Positions 1-12,259 of a DNA stretch of 64,000 nucleotides are shown here, in pieces. Below the pieces are notes generated by a model that saw nothing but the letters and a program-made list of their open reading frames with translations, ran no database searches and was not told where the DNA came from. The stretch is from Ailanthus altissimus (Eukaryota > Streptophyta > Magnoliopsida > Sapindales > Simaroubaceae), in assembly GCA_946807835.1 (NCBI GenBank), contig OX327683.1, positions 31,431,001 to 31,495,000 on the forward strand. Reading direction: 5' to 3'. A program made the translations under genes and the position numbers. Position 1 is the stretch's first letter, and the number at the start of each line of letters is the position of its first letter.

Positions 1-1040
1 ATTTAAAAGATTATCTTAATTTCTCTAACTATAATCCAACTTAAACCAATAAATTAACAAACCAGTTGATATATTGTCTACCTTTAAAGACCAAAAAAAA
101 GTAAAACTATTACGATAAGTTATAAAAAAGTCGAGACTTTGAATAGTTACAGTATTCGAATGTTACGCATTCCTACATACTACATACGAATGAGTGTGTC
201 ATTAATCATTATATGAAGTATATATTAAGTTCATGAATAGAGATGAAAAAACTTAATTTTTTTTCTAGTTTTGGAACTCGGATTTAGCCTAGATGTTTTT
301 AGGCCGGCCTGAATCTGGGCTTATGTCTAGACTGGATTTGGATTAAGCCTGATTTTTTTAAAATTTATTTTATTATTTTAGTAAATTTTAAACTTTTAGA
401 GTATTTATTTTATAAAATAATTGTTAAATTTATATTTATAAATTATATTGTATAATATGTATAAGCGACACATATAATTTGCTTTATAATTTAAAATATA
501 TTTTTTATCTTCGTTATAATTTTTTTAATTTTTTAAGTTAAAATTAAAATTTTGAGACATTTATTTTATAAAATAATTATTAGATTCATATATATTAAAT
601 ATTAAAAATTTATTTATTTATTTTTAAATAAAAATTTTTAAAAATAAAAAATAATCGAATTCTAATTTTTCAAAAATTAAGGATCCAATCTGAAAAAAAC
701 CCAAGTTTTTCCAAAGTTTATGAAAAAAAATGAGTGGGGTAGTTTAGGGAAAGAGGGGTCAAAGTTGGTCAACGTTCAAATTCACGAAAATCAAGGAAGC
801 AACGAAATGACACGTGGTGATCATTACCCACGGAGCTACAGATCTTCGTGCTCTTTATTGAATAAAAAACCGCCTAAATGTAGAACTAATAATCTAAAAC
901 TGAAGCCCGTCCTTGGTGGTGCCGTGGAGGACCCAAATGCCAATTACTGTAGGGCTAAAACTCTCTAAGACTTATTTGAAATTTTATAAAAAGGAAAGGG
1001 CAAGTCTTGTCCTTTTGCCCCCTCGACCCTCAGCCTTAAC

Positions 1041-1041
<1 letters not shown>
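1..1041. other. AT-rich upstream intergenic region with degenerate repeats
   Basis: No gene is seen here. Two AT-rich segments at about 363-440 and 523-600 share the core ATTTATTTTATAAAATAATT and look like an old direct duplication. G/T-rich stretches at 260-350 (TTGGATTAAGCCTGA and similar) have partial reverse-complement similarity to 670-700 (GGATCCAATCTGA). This suggests the remains of a small inverted-repeat element. Bases 780-1040 are more balanced in composition and probably belong to the distal promoter of the LONGIFOLIA-type gene downstream. Confidence 0.4.

Positions 1042-1094
<53 letters not shown>
1042..1094 (+). repeat. 53-nt uninterrupted poly(C) tract
   Basis: An unbroken run of 53 cytosines lies 208 bp upstream of the LONGIFOLIA-type start codon. 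The opposite strand is poly(G). It produces artefactual open frames coding poly-proline and poly-glycine, which are not genes. Such a run can form a G-quadruplex or i-motif, and its assembled length is uncertain. It is followed by GA-rich tracts at about 1157-1240 that probably belong to the core promoter or 5' UTR. Confidence 0.9.
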
Positions 1095-1156
1095 TTTAAA
1101 AGACCTGAAAAGCGGGAGACGTGGATAGAGGCGAAGTTGCAGAGACACCAAAGACA

Positions 1157-1240
1157 CAGTGAGAGAGAGAGAAAGGAATGTAAAAAGAATGGAGATTGTA
1201 GAGTGAGGGAGAAGTGACATTTTGAGAGAGAGAGTAAAAA
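1157..1240 (+). repeat. GA-rich microsatellite tracts in probable 5' UTR
   Basis: Short (GA)n runs at about 1161-1172 and 1224-1234 are embedded in purine-rich sequence between the poly(C) run and the ATG at 1302. (GA/CT)n repeats are common in plant core promoters and 5' leaders. That placement is inferred from position only. Confidence 0.5.
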
Positions 1241-1301
1241 AAAAAGCGAGAAAGAAAGTTAAGGGAAGGTTGATTAAGTGAGAACTAAGTAATCGGAGAA
1301 A

Positions 1302-4300
1302 ATGACGACTGGATCAGTACAGCAGCAGAATCTGGAGAAACAGATTGAGAAGCAAATGGGTTGCATGGCTGGTTTCCTTCAGATCTTCGACCGCCACCAC
1401 ATCATCACCGGAAAACGCTTCTACTCCACTAAACGCCTCCCTCCCACTCCGGTCAGTATATCATTATCTCTGTTTTTACGTATATCCGATGTTTGGTTGC
1501 TTATTTACTTCCACTGATTTTTTTTCTTCTTTTGAAACTTATTCCAGGCCGTTGATTCTACACTTGAATCGGAGAAGAGTACTGGCTCTCCAGCAATTCC
1601 GAGAGAATTAGAGAAGCCATATCAGCTGCAGCAAGGAAGATCAATACCGTCACCGGACCGCTTCAACAAATCTCCGGTATCGGAGCTGCGGTCTCCATCA
1701 CCGGCGCCGGAGCCTACAAGCAAACTGACGCTTCCACTTCCAGTTTTCGAATTCAAGGAAGGTGCAAGGTCGTCATGGAAGTTCTGCAAAGAAGCTCCAA
1801 GGCTTTCTCTCGACAGCAGAGCCGTTGTTGATGGCAAAGGAAGTCTTAAACCAAGAGAGATCCGCACAAACGCCGCGATTTTATCGGCAAACCGGTGCGA
1901 GGTCACCGGGGAATCAACCGGAGAAGATATCGAGAAGCAGCGACGGTCAACGAGTGTAATCGCGAGACTCATGGGACTCGAAACATTGCCCAATTCGGAT
2001 CCTGAACCGGCCAATAAAGCCGAGTTACGAAGATCCGCTTCAGAGTCTAGAGTCTCCAAGGACCAGTATCGATTCATTGACGGAATTAATTTTCAGTTAA
2101 AACAATCACAGCTGTCTAATTCACAGATCAATGCAAGACAAAATCAAAACAATGCAGCTAGAGAAGAACGAATGATGAATGCAAGACAAGCAGATCCGAG
2201 ACAGTTCACTGTGCGAAATGTAAGAGGTGAGCCAGCAAAAGCACCGCAGAGAGGCATAGTACAAAAGAAGAGCTTCTTCGACTCTGCCGATTTTTTCCCC
2301 GAGCCAAAACAGAATGTTTCTATATACGGAGAGATTGAGAAACGGCTTAAAATGCGAGGAATCGATGAGCCATCAAAGGATCTCGAGACGCTTAAGCAAA
2401 TTCTTGAAGCTTTGCAACTCAAAGGCCTTTTACATCCCAAGAAACCCTCCAACCAAGCATCAAATCTAAGGAATTTCGTCTACGATGAATCTCCAATCGT
2501 CGTCATGAAGCCGGGATCAAATAATCGGCAAGGAAGGGTTGCAAACGACCCGTCTTTTTCGAGTTTTAGAACGAGAACTGGACCTCGTCGGAATTTGAAT
2601 TTCTCCGGTGAGATGTCACCGGCGGTGAGTCCGAGACGTGACAGGCCGGAGATTGATCGCAATGTACGAAACCAGAGCAGCCCTAGCAGAGGACGAAATT
2701 CGATCTCGCCGACGAGGAGTGAGACCAGTGTTAAGAGTCCAAATAGGAGAAGACCGTTGAGTGTTGATACTCAAAGGAAAGTGAATAATGAGACTTCGGA
2801 GCAGAGGAGAGTTTCTCCAAGGAGTAATGTGAAAAGGATCGGATTAGATCAGACCACGAATCGATCTCCCAGATTGAGGAAACCAACATCTGAGATTTGT
2901 CAAAAGGACGATAAAGCTTTCACTTCAGCGGAGGACGAAGCATCCACAATTTCTGAGTGCAGTATAAGCACTTATTCTCAAACTGATACTGAGGTAAACG
3001 GAACTTTCTTCATTATTTACTTAATTCCATTTGATTTATTGTTTAATAAATTTTATTTAATTTAATTTATGTGTTATAGAGATCGAAGGCGGAGGATTAC
3101 AAAGAGGGGAGGAGCTTATTGGAAAGGTGCGATAAGCTACTTAACAGCATAGCGGAGATAACTGCGAGCGAGTTGCAACCGAGTCCGGTCTCTGTTCTAG
3201 ACTCGTCGTTTTACAAGGAGGAATCGTCTCCTTCTCCTGTTATGAAACGTAGCATTGATTTCAAAGGTACTATACATTGGACCGCCTGCCACTCTGTTTT
3301 GATTTTGATTTTGATTCCCTAGATTTGCATTCGAGTACGGTGACGACTTTGATTCTTCTCCAAACCTGTTTTTACCTTCTTTTTTCTCTTACTCTGACTC
3401 TAGGCTTTTTAGTACTTGACGGTGGTCCTCTTTCTCCTTAGTCAACTGACCTGCACCTACTAAGCTAAGTTGGATGCTTTTCATTCCCCCATCGATTCTG
3501 TTGGGTCTAATAAATTTGTAGAAATCTTTATTAATTAGGTTTTAATGGAGATTTCATTGATCAATAAGTTTACTTGGGTACGGGCTAAGATCAGTTTCAC
3601 ATTAAACAGTAGGAACACTGACCGTCTGATTTTATTGAAAAATGTGAAAGGTGTTGGCGGTGCAAATTATCACGTGGCATTGATTATTTATCATTCATTA
3701 TCAGTCGTACCCAACGTCGGATTATAAGAACAACGACGCTGGATTTTTAGTGAAAAGTAAATGGATGAATTGTAACTGTAATCGATAAGGGACTTAAAAG
3801 GGAAAGTGGTCCGAAACCTCCCTACTTTCTACAAAATTATCCGATGCCAGAAAAATCTAGCGCCAGTAGTTCGCTTAGCTTAGAATTAGATGAAAAAGGA
3901 ATATTTTAGCTGATCTTGACTGACTGGCGTCCTGTAGAAGCCATCAGTAACAGTAAAGGCAAGGCATTTTTTTAATGATGCCTTTGTTAGTTTACGATGG
4001 CCCACCACGTTAACAAACCAGAGACAGCTTACTTTGTACTTACATTAGCGGGGCATTGCTTAGCATTCAATCAACAATGGGCTCTACAATTGGTTTAGAC
4101 ATTTTTAACTGTTGTTTTTTATGTGCGAGCTTTGGATCAATAGCTGACTATGATGTATTTTTTGGATGTAAATAGCAGACCTGCAAATTGAGTTGGAAGA
4201 TGATATTTGGAGCTTGGGGTTCTCATCAGTTGAATCAAAATCTGAGGAGGATGACTGTGATTTTGCCTACATTTCTGATATTTTTCGAGCATCTTATTAC

Positions 4301-4759
4301 CTACCAGAAGATTCAGATGTGTTTCTATTATTAGAGAAACAACAATACCTCAAAGGAAAAGACATCTCCAAGATCTCAAGACTCCAGAGAAAGCTTATAT
4401 TTGATACAATCAATGAAATCCTCAATCGAAGGAGGCAGTTGCCACCATGGAAAGTGGTTTCTTATATGAGTTCCAGTTCTGGGCAGGCTTCATTGCAAGA
4501 AATTTGGTCCGAATTTCAGAAAATCCGAGAGAGGGATACATCTGAGAACTTGTTTAACGTCATTTGTGGTGTGCTAAAAAAGGACCTTGCCGGGGATGCA
4601 GTTAACGGGGATTGCCCAATTGAAATGTCCGAGGCAGTACTTGACATCGAACGGCTAATATTTAAAGATTTGATCGGCGAAACCATCCGTGATCTCGCTG
4701 CCTTGTCCGGGAAATGTAATCCAGTACAGGCGGCGCCTCGTAGGAAATTGATATTCTGA
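1302..4759 (+). CDS. LNG1: LONGIFOLIA 1/2-like protein (TON1-recruiting-motif family), 4 exons
   Basis: Joining exons 1302-1451, 1548-2993, 3080-3266 and 4179-4759 gives 787 aa with a TGA stop at 4757-4759. All three introns are GT-AG and the phases match. Exon 1 encodes the conserved N-terminus with MGCMAGFLQIFDRHH. Exon 2 carries APRLSLDSRA, then SVIARLMGLETLP (about residues 186-198, the VARLMGL motif), followed by a long basic, Ser/Arg/Pro-rich, probably disordered region. Exons 3-4 hold the C-terminal DUF4378-type domain (LLERCDKLLNSIAEI, then SRLQRKLIFDTINEIL). It ends in RRKLIF, where the family has its TON1-binding motif. LONGIFOLIA proteins associate with microtubules and promote longitudinal cell elongation in leaves. 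Arabidopsis LNG1 and LNG2 are around 900 aa, so this is somewhat short. LNG1, LNG2 and other TRM members cannot be separated with certainty. Confidence 0.9.
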
Positions 4760-7700
4760 TAAGCGAGGGACAAGAGAAAAGCTTTTGAATTATTTTCACA
4801 AAGCCATCTTGGCTCCTTGCTACGTGTCTTATTGGTTTTCCTTTTTTCTTGAATTAAGTTTGACACCCTTTTTCTGTTTAGGAAATTTGGGAAGTGCTTG
4901 ATCTTTGTTCCACCTGAAATCCAGGCATATCTAACGTTCACTTTTTGAAGTTTGTAAAAAGGAGCTATAATGTATTAGACCACAATTAAAAATGAATGTT
5001 GTTCAAGTGCATGTGTGAGCTTTCAAGCATTTTATCAAATCACGTTTGATATTTAATATTCAAAAAGTGAGTAGAAGAGGGCATTGTTTTTAGCATTTAA
5101 ATGAAAGTTTGGTACATCAGTTTTGTCTCTCAAGTGATTGTCGAATAGGGCATTCCATTGAAGTGCTCTTATTATTATGGTCATTAGGGTTTTTTTCTGG
5201 TTCCAATAAATGTAATCTTGCCACCCTGGTGGTGGTTGGTCATTTTTAAAGAGATTTCAATTGTCATCGACCCTAGATGAGACGGTTTAAGAGCACCCTG
5301 GTGGTGCTCTTATTATTATGGTCATTAGGGTTTTAGCTCTTGGTCCGAAGTCCAAACCTGGCAGTTGATTTAAGATTTGAGAAAAAACAGAGACACCCAG
5401 TGGTTAAAAGCCTTAAACCGTGACACAACCATTTATATTTTGTAGAAGCATTGCTTTTATTTTACACGTACAGGGTACCGTGTTCTTGATTTTAACGGAC
5501 TTGGCTATGTTGCAGAAATATATCCATACAAATTCACCACAAGTTTGTTCAACATAAAATTTGGAACCTTATTACAAAAATTGAAAACTCTTTTAACATA
5601 CAAGTTGAAATCTTAATTTAAAATATAACACAAAACTTGAAATTAAGGTGTATATAATCTTACATATCTTTAACGTAGTCAATTCCGATTTTAACTTGTG
5701 TGATAATATTGGAGTTTATTGGAACTTCCATTTTCAGAATCTGACCGTTGCAATATATATTGTTCTATTTAAATATATGAATATAAAGTTCTCTTCGTTC
5801 CTCCAATTTCCATGTTTTTTTTGCACAGAAATCCGGTTAAATGCCAAGGTGTTTGATGATGTACTCGACGCCAGTACATGACTTTGAAGGAAATTTCTCA
5901 ACTACACCACCCACATTATCATACCTGCAAAACTTGCAAAAACATAGAGCAGTGTGAAAGATACACTTGTTCTTAAAGAAAGCCATTCGCAGTCATCATT
6001 TACTACCATTAAAAACTTCTCCTATCGTATGTATTATTTAGGATACTCCTACGGCAATTAGTAGTTCATAACTTAGGAGCCCTCCACCACCTACCCAATA
6101 TACATGTAATTTAACTTATATGTTTTGTGGGCCACTTTGATTTTTCTCTAGGATTTATCATTTATGCTAGAGCAGCAAGCTATGCTAACAAACTAGTACA
6201 TACTGAATATAGATTTTGATCATTAATGTAAGTGAAGTTTTTGGAAAAAGTATAGCTCTTTGATAAGAAAAATATTCTAATGATTAATTTCGTATTTGAT
6301 TATGAAAAATAAAAAGTGTTGTGTGTGAGGAGTGTGTCAATAATATAAACAAAAGAGTGATAAATGAATTATGTATAGAATAAATAATGAATATTGAATA
6401 TTGGGTATAGTGTGTAAAATGTAGAATATAAATAATAAATTGAATTATGAGTCGAGAGTGTATGTTTATTTATAGAATGTAAAATATGTATCATAAATGT
6501 ATGAATTCAAATTAAAGTATGTTTCAATTAAATTATAGTTAATTAAAAATTATAATTCGTTTCAAATAAAGGATAAAGATTTAAGTAGAATTCTCTTATT
6601 CATGAATTTTTTTTTTTCATATAGAAACATTAATTAATTAATTAATTAAAATTTAAATGAAATTCAAGTTTTAATTCGTTTTTGCTTCTCCATGATACCT
6701 ATGACCTATTTGAAGGATCAAGGTGGACTCGATTATATAATAAGATAAATATAAAATTTGAACTTATGGATCAGGTTACGTATAAATTAGTTGAGTTCAT
6801 TATAAGTAACAAACAGTTTTTACCATTTGATGTTGAAGTTTCATAATTTAAAAATTTTATATTAATTACTAACTTGTTTTTGTGTACTTCTTCGATTATA
6901 TTTTTTTTTTAACAGTGTTTAAGATGGATTTTATTCTTTTTTTTTTATTAAAAATTATAAAAAATTAATGTGAATGAAAGTAAAAATTATAATTAATTAA
7001 TTCTAAATTTTTCGTGAAATCTTTTATTCGCTTGTTGAAATTCAGTCTTTGAATCGTGTTACTTATTTATTGGACACCAAATCTAATTTTTTAGCCTTTG
7101 AATCGTGTTGATTTTCTCATTTTTAGGATCTGGTCCGCTTTCTTAACTAAAAACATGGACTGCTTCCTTTGAGAGTGAAGAGCAAATCATAAAGACGCGG
7201 CATAAATGTAAATTATGTTGTCATCCATTCTCAATGAGCTGGCGAGGTTATAGAAAATATGAGACCCAACCTATAAGCACAAGCGATTATGCATACAGCA
7301 TGAGCATACCTCCCGGTCTTCAGAGGTGGGCCTTGCTTTTACCACTTCCATTTCCATTTCCATTTCCGTTTCACTCTTTAAACTATAGGCCTTGTGGCCC
7401 ATATGCTCACATGGTTGGCCCCTCTTGCCACTCTTTTTAGGCTTAGTTTCCCTCCTCCCGCAAGTATTCATGTGTTTGCCCACCTACCAATTCCTGTTTG
7501 CTGCCTCCTTATGTCCACGCCATTACTTCATTGCTCCCTTGCCAAAATACAAATCTTTAAAAGCGAAAGAAGCTGAAACCAGGAACTGCTCAAACGTGAC
7601 AGAAAATTGGGGGTCCATGTTATTCCAAAAGGGCACAAGCTGATCTATGTACCTATTAAAAGATGTAATAATGCACTGGCGTTAGCAGTTTAGCACATGC

Positions 7701-8090
7701 CATTGCTATAGAATTTTCCGTTGGTAAGATGAACGAAGGGTACAATTTGAGATGGCTGTCAAAATGTGTAAAGTACCGTCTTCAAAGTTATTTTTATTTT
7801 AATAAAATAATAATTTTAATGTAAAAGAGTTTGAACGGTAATATAATCTTCATAATTTAATAACAAATAAAAATTATAAAAGTGTACAACTAAGTGCAAT
7901 TTTTTTAAACAACAAATATAATTTTTAAAGACGGAATATATAGACTATTAAAAAAAAAATTGAATCAAAGATTAAATAAATTGTATATCTCTTTCATTTA
8001 AAATGTGCCTATAATTTATAGAGAATATGTGACTCTTTGAAAATATATCAAACCCTTTGAAAAAGTTACGGTAATTTTTTTAATAATTAC
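4760..8090. other. Intergenic region downstream of LNG gene
   Basis: No gene is supported. About the first 200 bp are probably the LNG 3' UTR. The rest is AT-rich sequence with only short, unrecognised open frames. It includes a 31-bp direct repeat (5163 and 5304), a short (TTTCCA)n run near 7345-7375, and an (ATTA)n run near 6632-6648. Confidence 0.5.
5163..5334 (+). repeat. Pair of 31-bp direct repeats, 141 bp apart
   Basis: The segment starting GTGCTCTTATTATTATGG and ending AGGGTTTT occurs at 5163-5193 and again at 5304-5334. A related CACCCTGGTGGTGG module occurs near 5222 and 5294. This is a local segmental duplication with no coding content. Confidence 0.7.
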
Positions 8091-8097
8091 ATTTAAC

Positions 8098-8170
8098 AAT
8101 CAGCGATGCGACGTTGAGTGTTTTGATTTTAGCATCGTAACGTTAAGTGTTTTGACTTTAGCATCACATC
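8098..8170 (+). repeat. Two-copy tandem repeat (about 29-bp unit)
   Basis: Two adjacent imperfect copies of a unit containing ACGTTGAGTGTTTTGATTTTAGCATC lie between about 8105 and 8165, followed by a partial third copy. They sit just left of the GGTTCGG-rich element at 8198. Confidence 0.6.
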
Positions 8171-8197
8171 GCTACTTTCCTAGAGCTGTAATGTTGA

Positions 8198-9470
8198 TAG
8201 GGCTAGGCAATTTTCGAGTTCAGTTCAGGCCCGAACCTGAACCCAAAGCGAATGGTTTCGTGAAATTTGAACTGTTCAGTTTATGTCACTCCAATCGAAC
8301 TCGGTTTGGTTCGATTTGGATTCAATTTTTTATTTATTTTAAGTTTGGTTGGGTTTTGAACTTATAGGTTTAGACTATTGGGTTTAAATGTGAAATTTTA
8401 ATTATTTTGAGTTCATAACTAATATTTGAGGGCCTATATTAATATTTTTATGTTAAAATTTATTATTAATGACAATATTTTTAATATTACACCAAAAAAA
8501 ATGCAATTGTAAATTATAAATTGTAATTTTAGTTTAAATTAATTAATTCAATTATATTTTTAATTAATTTATATTCACAATAAAATTATTACTTATCCAA
8601 TTGAGTAAATTAAAGTTAAATTTTAATTATGCCAGATTCAATTTATAATGATTAAATAATAAATCATCAATTGTACAAAATTTCAAATATATTTATTTAT
8701 ATTTCTTATGGGATGAATTGATTAATTGAATTAATCACGAGATAAATGAATTTAAATAATTCAATTGAATAAATTGAAATTATATTATAATTGAAGAAAT
8801 TTTAATTTGAATTAATTTATATTCACGCGAAAAATTAAATAATTCAATTGAGTAAATTAAAATTATATTACATTTGAGGAAGATTTAATTTGAATTAATC
8901 TATATTTATGTGATGAGTTCAAATACTTCAATTGATTAAATTAAAATTATATTACAATTGCAGAAGATTCAATTTGAATTAATATGTATTCATGTAATAA
9001 ATTGAATAAATTACAAATATAATTAAATTGTACAAAGATTCAATTTAAATTAATTGATATTCATGTGATAAGTTAAATAATTTAAATAAGTAAAAATTAA
9101 ATTATAATTCAATTAAAAAATAATTGTTCAATTTATTTTTGGCATATTTCCAACAAGTTAGCCTTGAGATTTCAGCAGCAGCAATGGGAAATCATTTTCA
9201 AAATATTAGCAAAAGTGCCATCAAGGCCACGTGTGGAAGAAATTGATATGAAGCCAAAAAAAAAAAAAAAGTGAATTTGGAGGGATGCGCATAAGACCAA
9301 CTCATCTGAATGAACATTTGGAATTATAATTTCTGTATTTATTTTATTTAGTCGGTTTTTGGTTCGAACCGAACCGAACCGAACTCAAAACCAAATGAAC
9401 TAATTGATTATGTTAAAGCAAAACCGATCAAATTTATTAGTACAGAATCGATCAGTTCTATTTTTACAAT
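8198..9470. mobile_element. Probable non-autonomous hAT-like element with CCGAACC/GGTTCGG ends
   Basis: The left part (8198-8345) starts TAGGGCTAGGCAATTTTCGAG and contains GAACTCGGTTTGGTTCGATTTGG. The right part (9350-9470) contains GGTTCGAACCGAACCGAACCGAACTC and ends near AATCTTA. It resembles the left part in reverse complement. Between them are AT-rich imperfect tandem repeats. No transposase frame is present. Unlike the element at 13121, no matching target-site duplication could be found, so the boundaries are approximate and the class is inferred by resemblance. Confidence 0.45.
8560..9120 (+). repeat. Imperfect AT-rich tandem repeat, 83-84 bp period
   Basis: Consecutive units begin at 8758, 8841 and 8925 with (A/C)TTCAATTGA(A/G/T)TAAATT. 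Each continues through an AAATTATATTA block, a GAAGATTTAATTTGAATTAAT block and an ATTCATGTGAT block. More diverged units flank them on both sides. The spacing of 83 and 84 bp is seen directly. The array sits inside the putative element 8198-9470. Confidence 0.7.
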
Positions 9471-10387
9471 CTTATACGTCATATTAAGTGCCGATCTGTA
9501 ATTTTCTCATTGTTTTATAGTTTCTTAATTTTTCATGTATTATTTTGTTTATTTTAAAATGCTTTTCAAATATTCAACATTTTCTTACAAACTAAGAACT
9601 TTTTTATATTACTATTTTTTAATGGGGTACATAAAAACTTGACAAGTAATGCAATAAGAAGGGAGTTATTTAATCTTTATCCGATCCTCGTTGCTGTCTC
9701 CACCTTTTGTAGCTACGACTTGGTTGTTTAGAGTTCAAATGCCAGGGTTTTGAAATGTAATGCACCTTTATATTTGCATTGAACTAAAAGTTAAGCCACA
9801 ATCCCTTTTGTTTTTCGATGATGAACGGGTATCTTTTATCTTCATCGTTAACGTATCTTGATTAATAGTTGATGTCTCTTAAGTTGTTTTGATTTCTATA
9901 AAGTCTGATCACAATCACTATTTGTCCTAGAATTCATGTCAAAACTCGCAAATGGACAATCTAGAAATCTACAATTCATGTAAAATCTAGCAAAATTGAC
10001 AACTTGGATATAGTGTATAACTCTAGATTATTTATTTCTTTTATGTTTTTAAATAATGACTATTCTGTCCTTAAAGTTTATATATCCAAGCAGAATAACA
10101 CACACACATATATATATACATATATTTGTTTGAATACATTGAAAATATTGATGTTAAAAGAAAAAATTACATAAATGAGAAATAAGTCTGCCAATCTAAT
10201 CGTCGAGTTATTTACGAGACCTTATTGTTTGGGCCACCCAATTAAGTGGTCAGGTACATATAGTAATGCTCTTTTATGTTGAAAGCATTTTGGGCCTTGT
10301 TTTCCACAAGTCTCTCAAATAGAGGCCCATAGGTAAGCCCTGCACCAGCAGCGAACTAGATCCATCGTATTAAGAAAAAAAAGAAAG
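9471..10387. other. Intergenic AT-rich region, no gene seen
   Basis: No coding potential was recognised. A short mixed (CA)n/(TA)n microsatellite lies near 10099-10126. The sequence is otherwise low-complexity AT-rich spacer. Confidence 0.5.
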
Positions 10388-10546
10388 AATAATGCTACAT
10401 TTAAGTTGTATTTAAGTAATTTGAGTTATCTAATCATTAAGTGATAAATTATTATAAAATTTAAAATTAACTATTATAATCAATAATTATTTGATACAAC
10501 ATTATTTAAATACAACTTAAATATAAACTTGAAATGCTTATTATTA
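10388..10546. mobile_element. MITE with about 40-bp terminal inverted repeats
   Basis: The left end AATAATGCTACATTTAAGTT matches, in reverse complement, the right end that reads AATAATAAGCATTTCAAGTT. The similarity continues through AAGTTGTATTTAA on both sides. Length is about 159 bp with no open frame. The internal sequence resembles the element at 22172-22351, so both belong to one family. The target-site duplication is unresolved, and so is the superfamily. Confidence 0.65.
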
Positions 10547-11954
10547 TTCTTAAAAAAAATTCAGAAACAGACAGCAGCTAGCTATCAGCTATGAAAATAA
10601 CGGATTCATTTCAGTCGAACTTCAAAAAACAGCTGATACTTGGAGCTTATACCTTGTGCAGCTGCAATGCAATGTTGCTAGAACAAGTGCTTTTCTCTCT
10701 ATGTTTCCACTATTGGCTCGTCCCTCCCTGACCTCTCATTTTCCTCTCCTCCGTATGTTCTTCTGTTTTAATCATCTTTTTTTTTTGTGGAATATTTCTT
10801 CTTAAAATTTGTTGTGATTTTTGATTGATTATATTTGCATGAATATTTCTCAGTTTCTTTCTTTTTTTTTTTCTTTTGGTTTTTGTTTGGAATTAATGAT
10901 CCTGTAGCATGATTTTTTCTGAGAGTCGGAGTTTAATATTATTGTTTGGTGATTATGACTGAGAGTCAGAGTTTAATATTATTGTTTGGTGATATGATGA
11001 TTGATACAGAGATCCAAACGCGGTCTTGGAAATGGAATGAACGATTGTAAATTGTTTATGGTTTTCACTAAACACCCGAATATAGATTGTCCGTCCACTT
11101 GCTCAGTTGTCTCTTGCATTTGAACACCAAACGAAAAAGCCTTCAACAAGTTATTATGAAGGACACCCACTTTCATAATCATATGAATTTTTTTAACGGG
11201 TGAAAGTGAGTCAGCTCACTCATTCTCTCTCTCACAATGAGACAGAAATGACAGCAGGGAAATCAATAGCTTTGGTAATTTGTCAGCACACACAATGTGG
11301 GAGACATTCCTGGTCCACCTTGTTCACCTTAAAGCCTACATTACTACTAAAGCCTCTGTCAAAACCTCAAAAGCTACTTCATTCCTTATAGCCCATCTAA
11401 TTGGCTCTGCTAGTAGTGTAACTGAGACTCTCACCAAAGGTTGCTAAGAAACCTCTAGATTCTCTCCATTTTTGATAATTTATCATCCTTCAAATTATCG
11501 GATAATTGCGTCCATTGTTAACATTTGAATTTTTGTTTTATTTTCCTGTTCCAATCACTAATAAAATCCCAGTATCAAGTAACCATCATAAGGTTGCCCT
11601 CTATATTTGTGGTATATAATTGATTTTATCGTTCTTTCCGATTTGTCCAATCTGAAGCATACTGAAGTTTTTTCTGCCTCTAGCTGTAATCATGATTGAT
11701 CAGTGTCATCTGAACACACCATGTATCCATGATCTAAGCATACATCATTTATCTTCCTTAAACTTAAAAAGATCAATTTTTGTATCCCAATGAAAAATCA
11801 TGACAGTTTAACTGTTACCCTTTTATATTTGCGTCTTTACATCTTTAAAATCAACTACAGGAGTCAAAATCACAGTGAAGTTATGATTTATGTAGATAGT
11901 TATTATATTTTCCGTTTCAACAATCTTTGAATTTGACTGACCAATATGAAAATT
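10547..11954. other. Intergenic region between MITE and Copia element A
   Basis: No gene is supported. It contains a 40-bp tandem duplication at 10919-10998 (unit CTGAGAGTCGGAGTTTAATA and onward, copies at 10919 and 10959). The composition is less AT-rich than the neighbours around 10600-10750 and 11180-11450, but no recognisable exon was found there. Confidence 0.45.
10919..10998 (+). repeat. 40-bp tandem duplication
   Basis: Two adjacent near-identical copies begin at 10919 and 10959. They differ by a single G/A change in the first 15 bases (GAGAGTCGGAG versus GAGAGTCAGAG). The duplication appears recent and lies in non-coding sequence. Confidence 0.75.
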
Positions 11955-12237
11955 TGTTCGCCTTATAACTCTGAAAATAAAGAACACATTTTTTTGGGCT
12001 TATATTTTTTATTGTTGCAGAATTTGAATTTATACAAAAAAAAAAGAAATAAATATAACCAATAAATTAGCATCATATCTTCAACTGATTTTTGGATAAT
12101 AAAACAAAGTTAAATTTAAAAAATTTAAATTCAAAAACTGATTCTGCAAGACTGTAGGATAACTTTGATTGCAGAATATCAATTTTGTGATTTTATTTTG
12201 CTCTTCAATTATGCAGCAAATATAGCAATTGTCATCA
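11955..12237 (-). repeat. 3' LTR of Copia A
   Basis: It is homologous over its full length to 18129-18417. On the plus strand it runs from TGTTCGCC to TGTCATCA, so the canonical TG...CA ends are kept. The target-site duplication AAATT lies immediately to its left. Confidence 0.9.
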
Positions 12238-12259
12238 CTCGTCCTTACTAAATTTGTTG

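Noticed and set aside
913..1220. Open frames with poly-proline (+) and poly-glycine (-) runs
   Set aside because: They are translations of the 53-nt poly(C) tract and flanking promoter sequence. There are no other protein-like features.
1622..2077. 151-codon frame antisense to LONGIFOLIA exon 2
   Set aside because: It is a shadow of the real exon. The sense strand carries the conserved APRLSLDSRA and ARLMGLE motifs in a continuous spliced frame.
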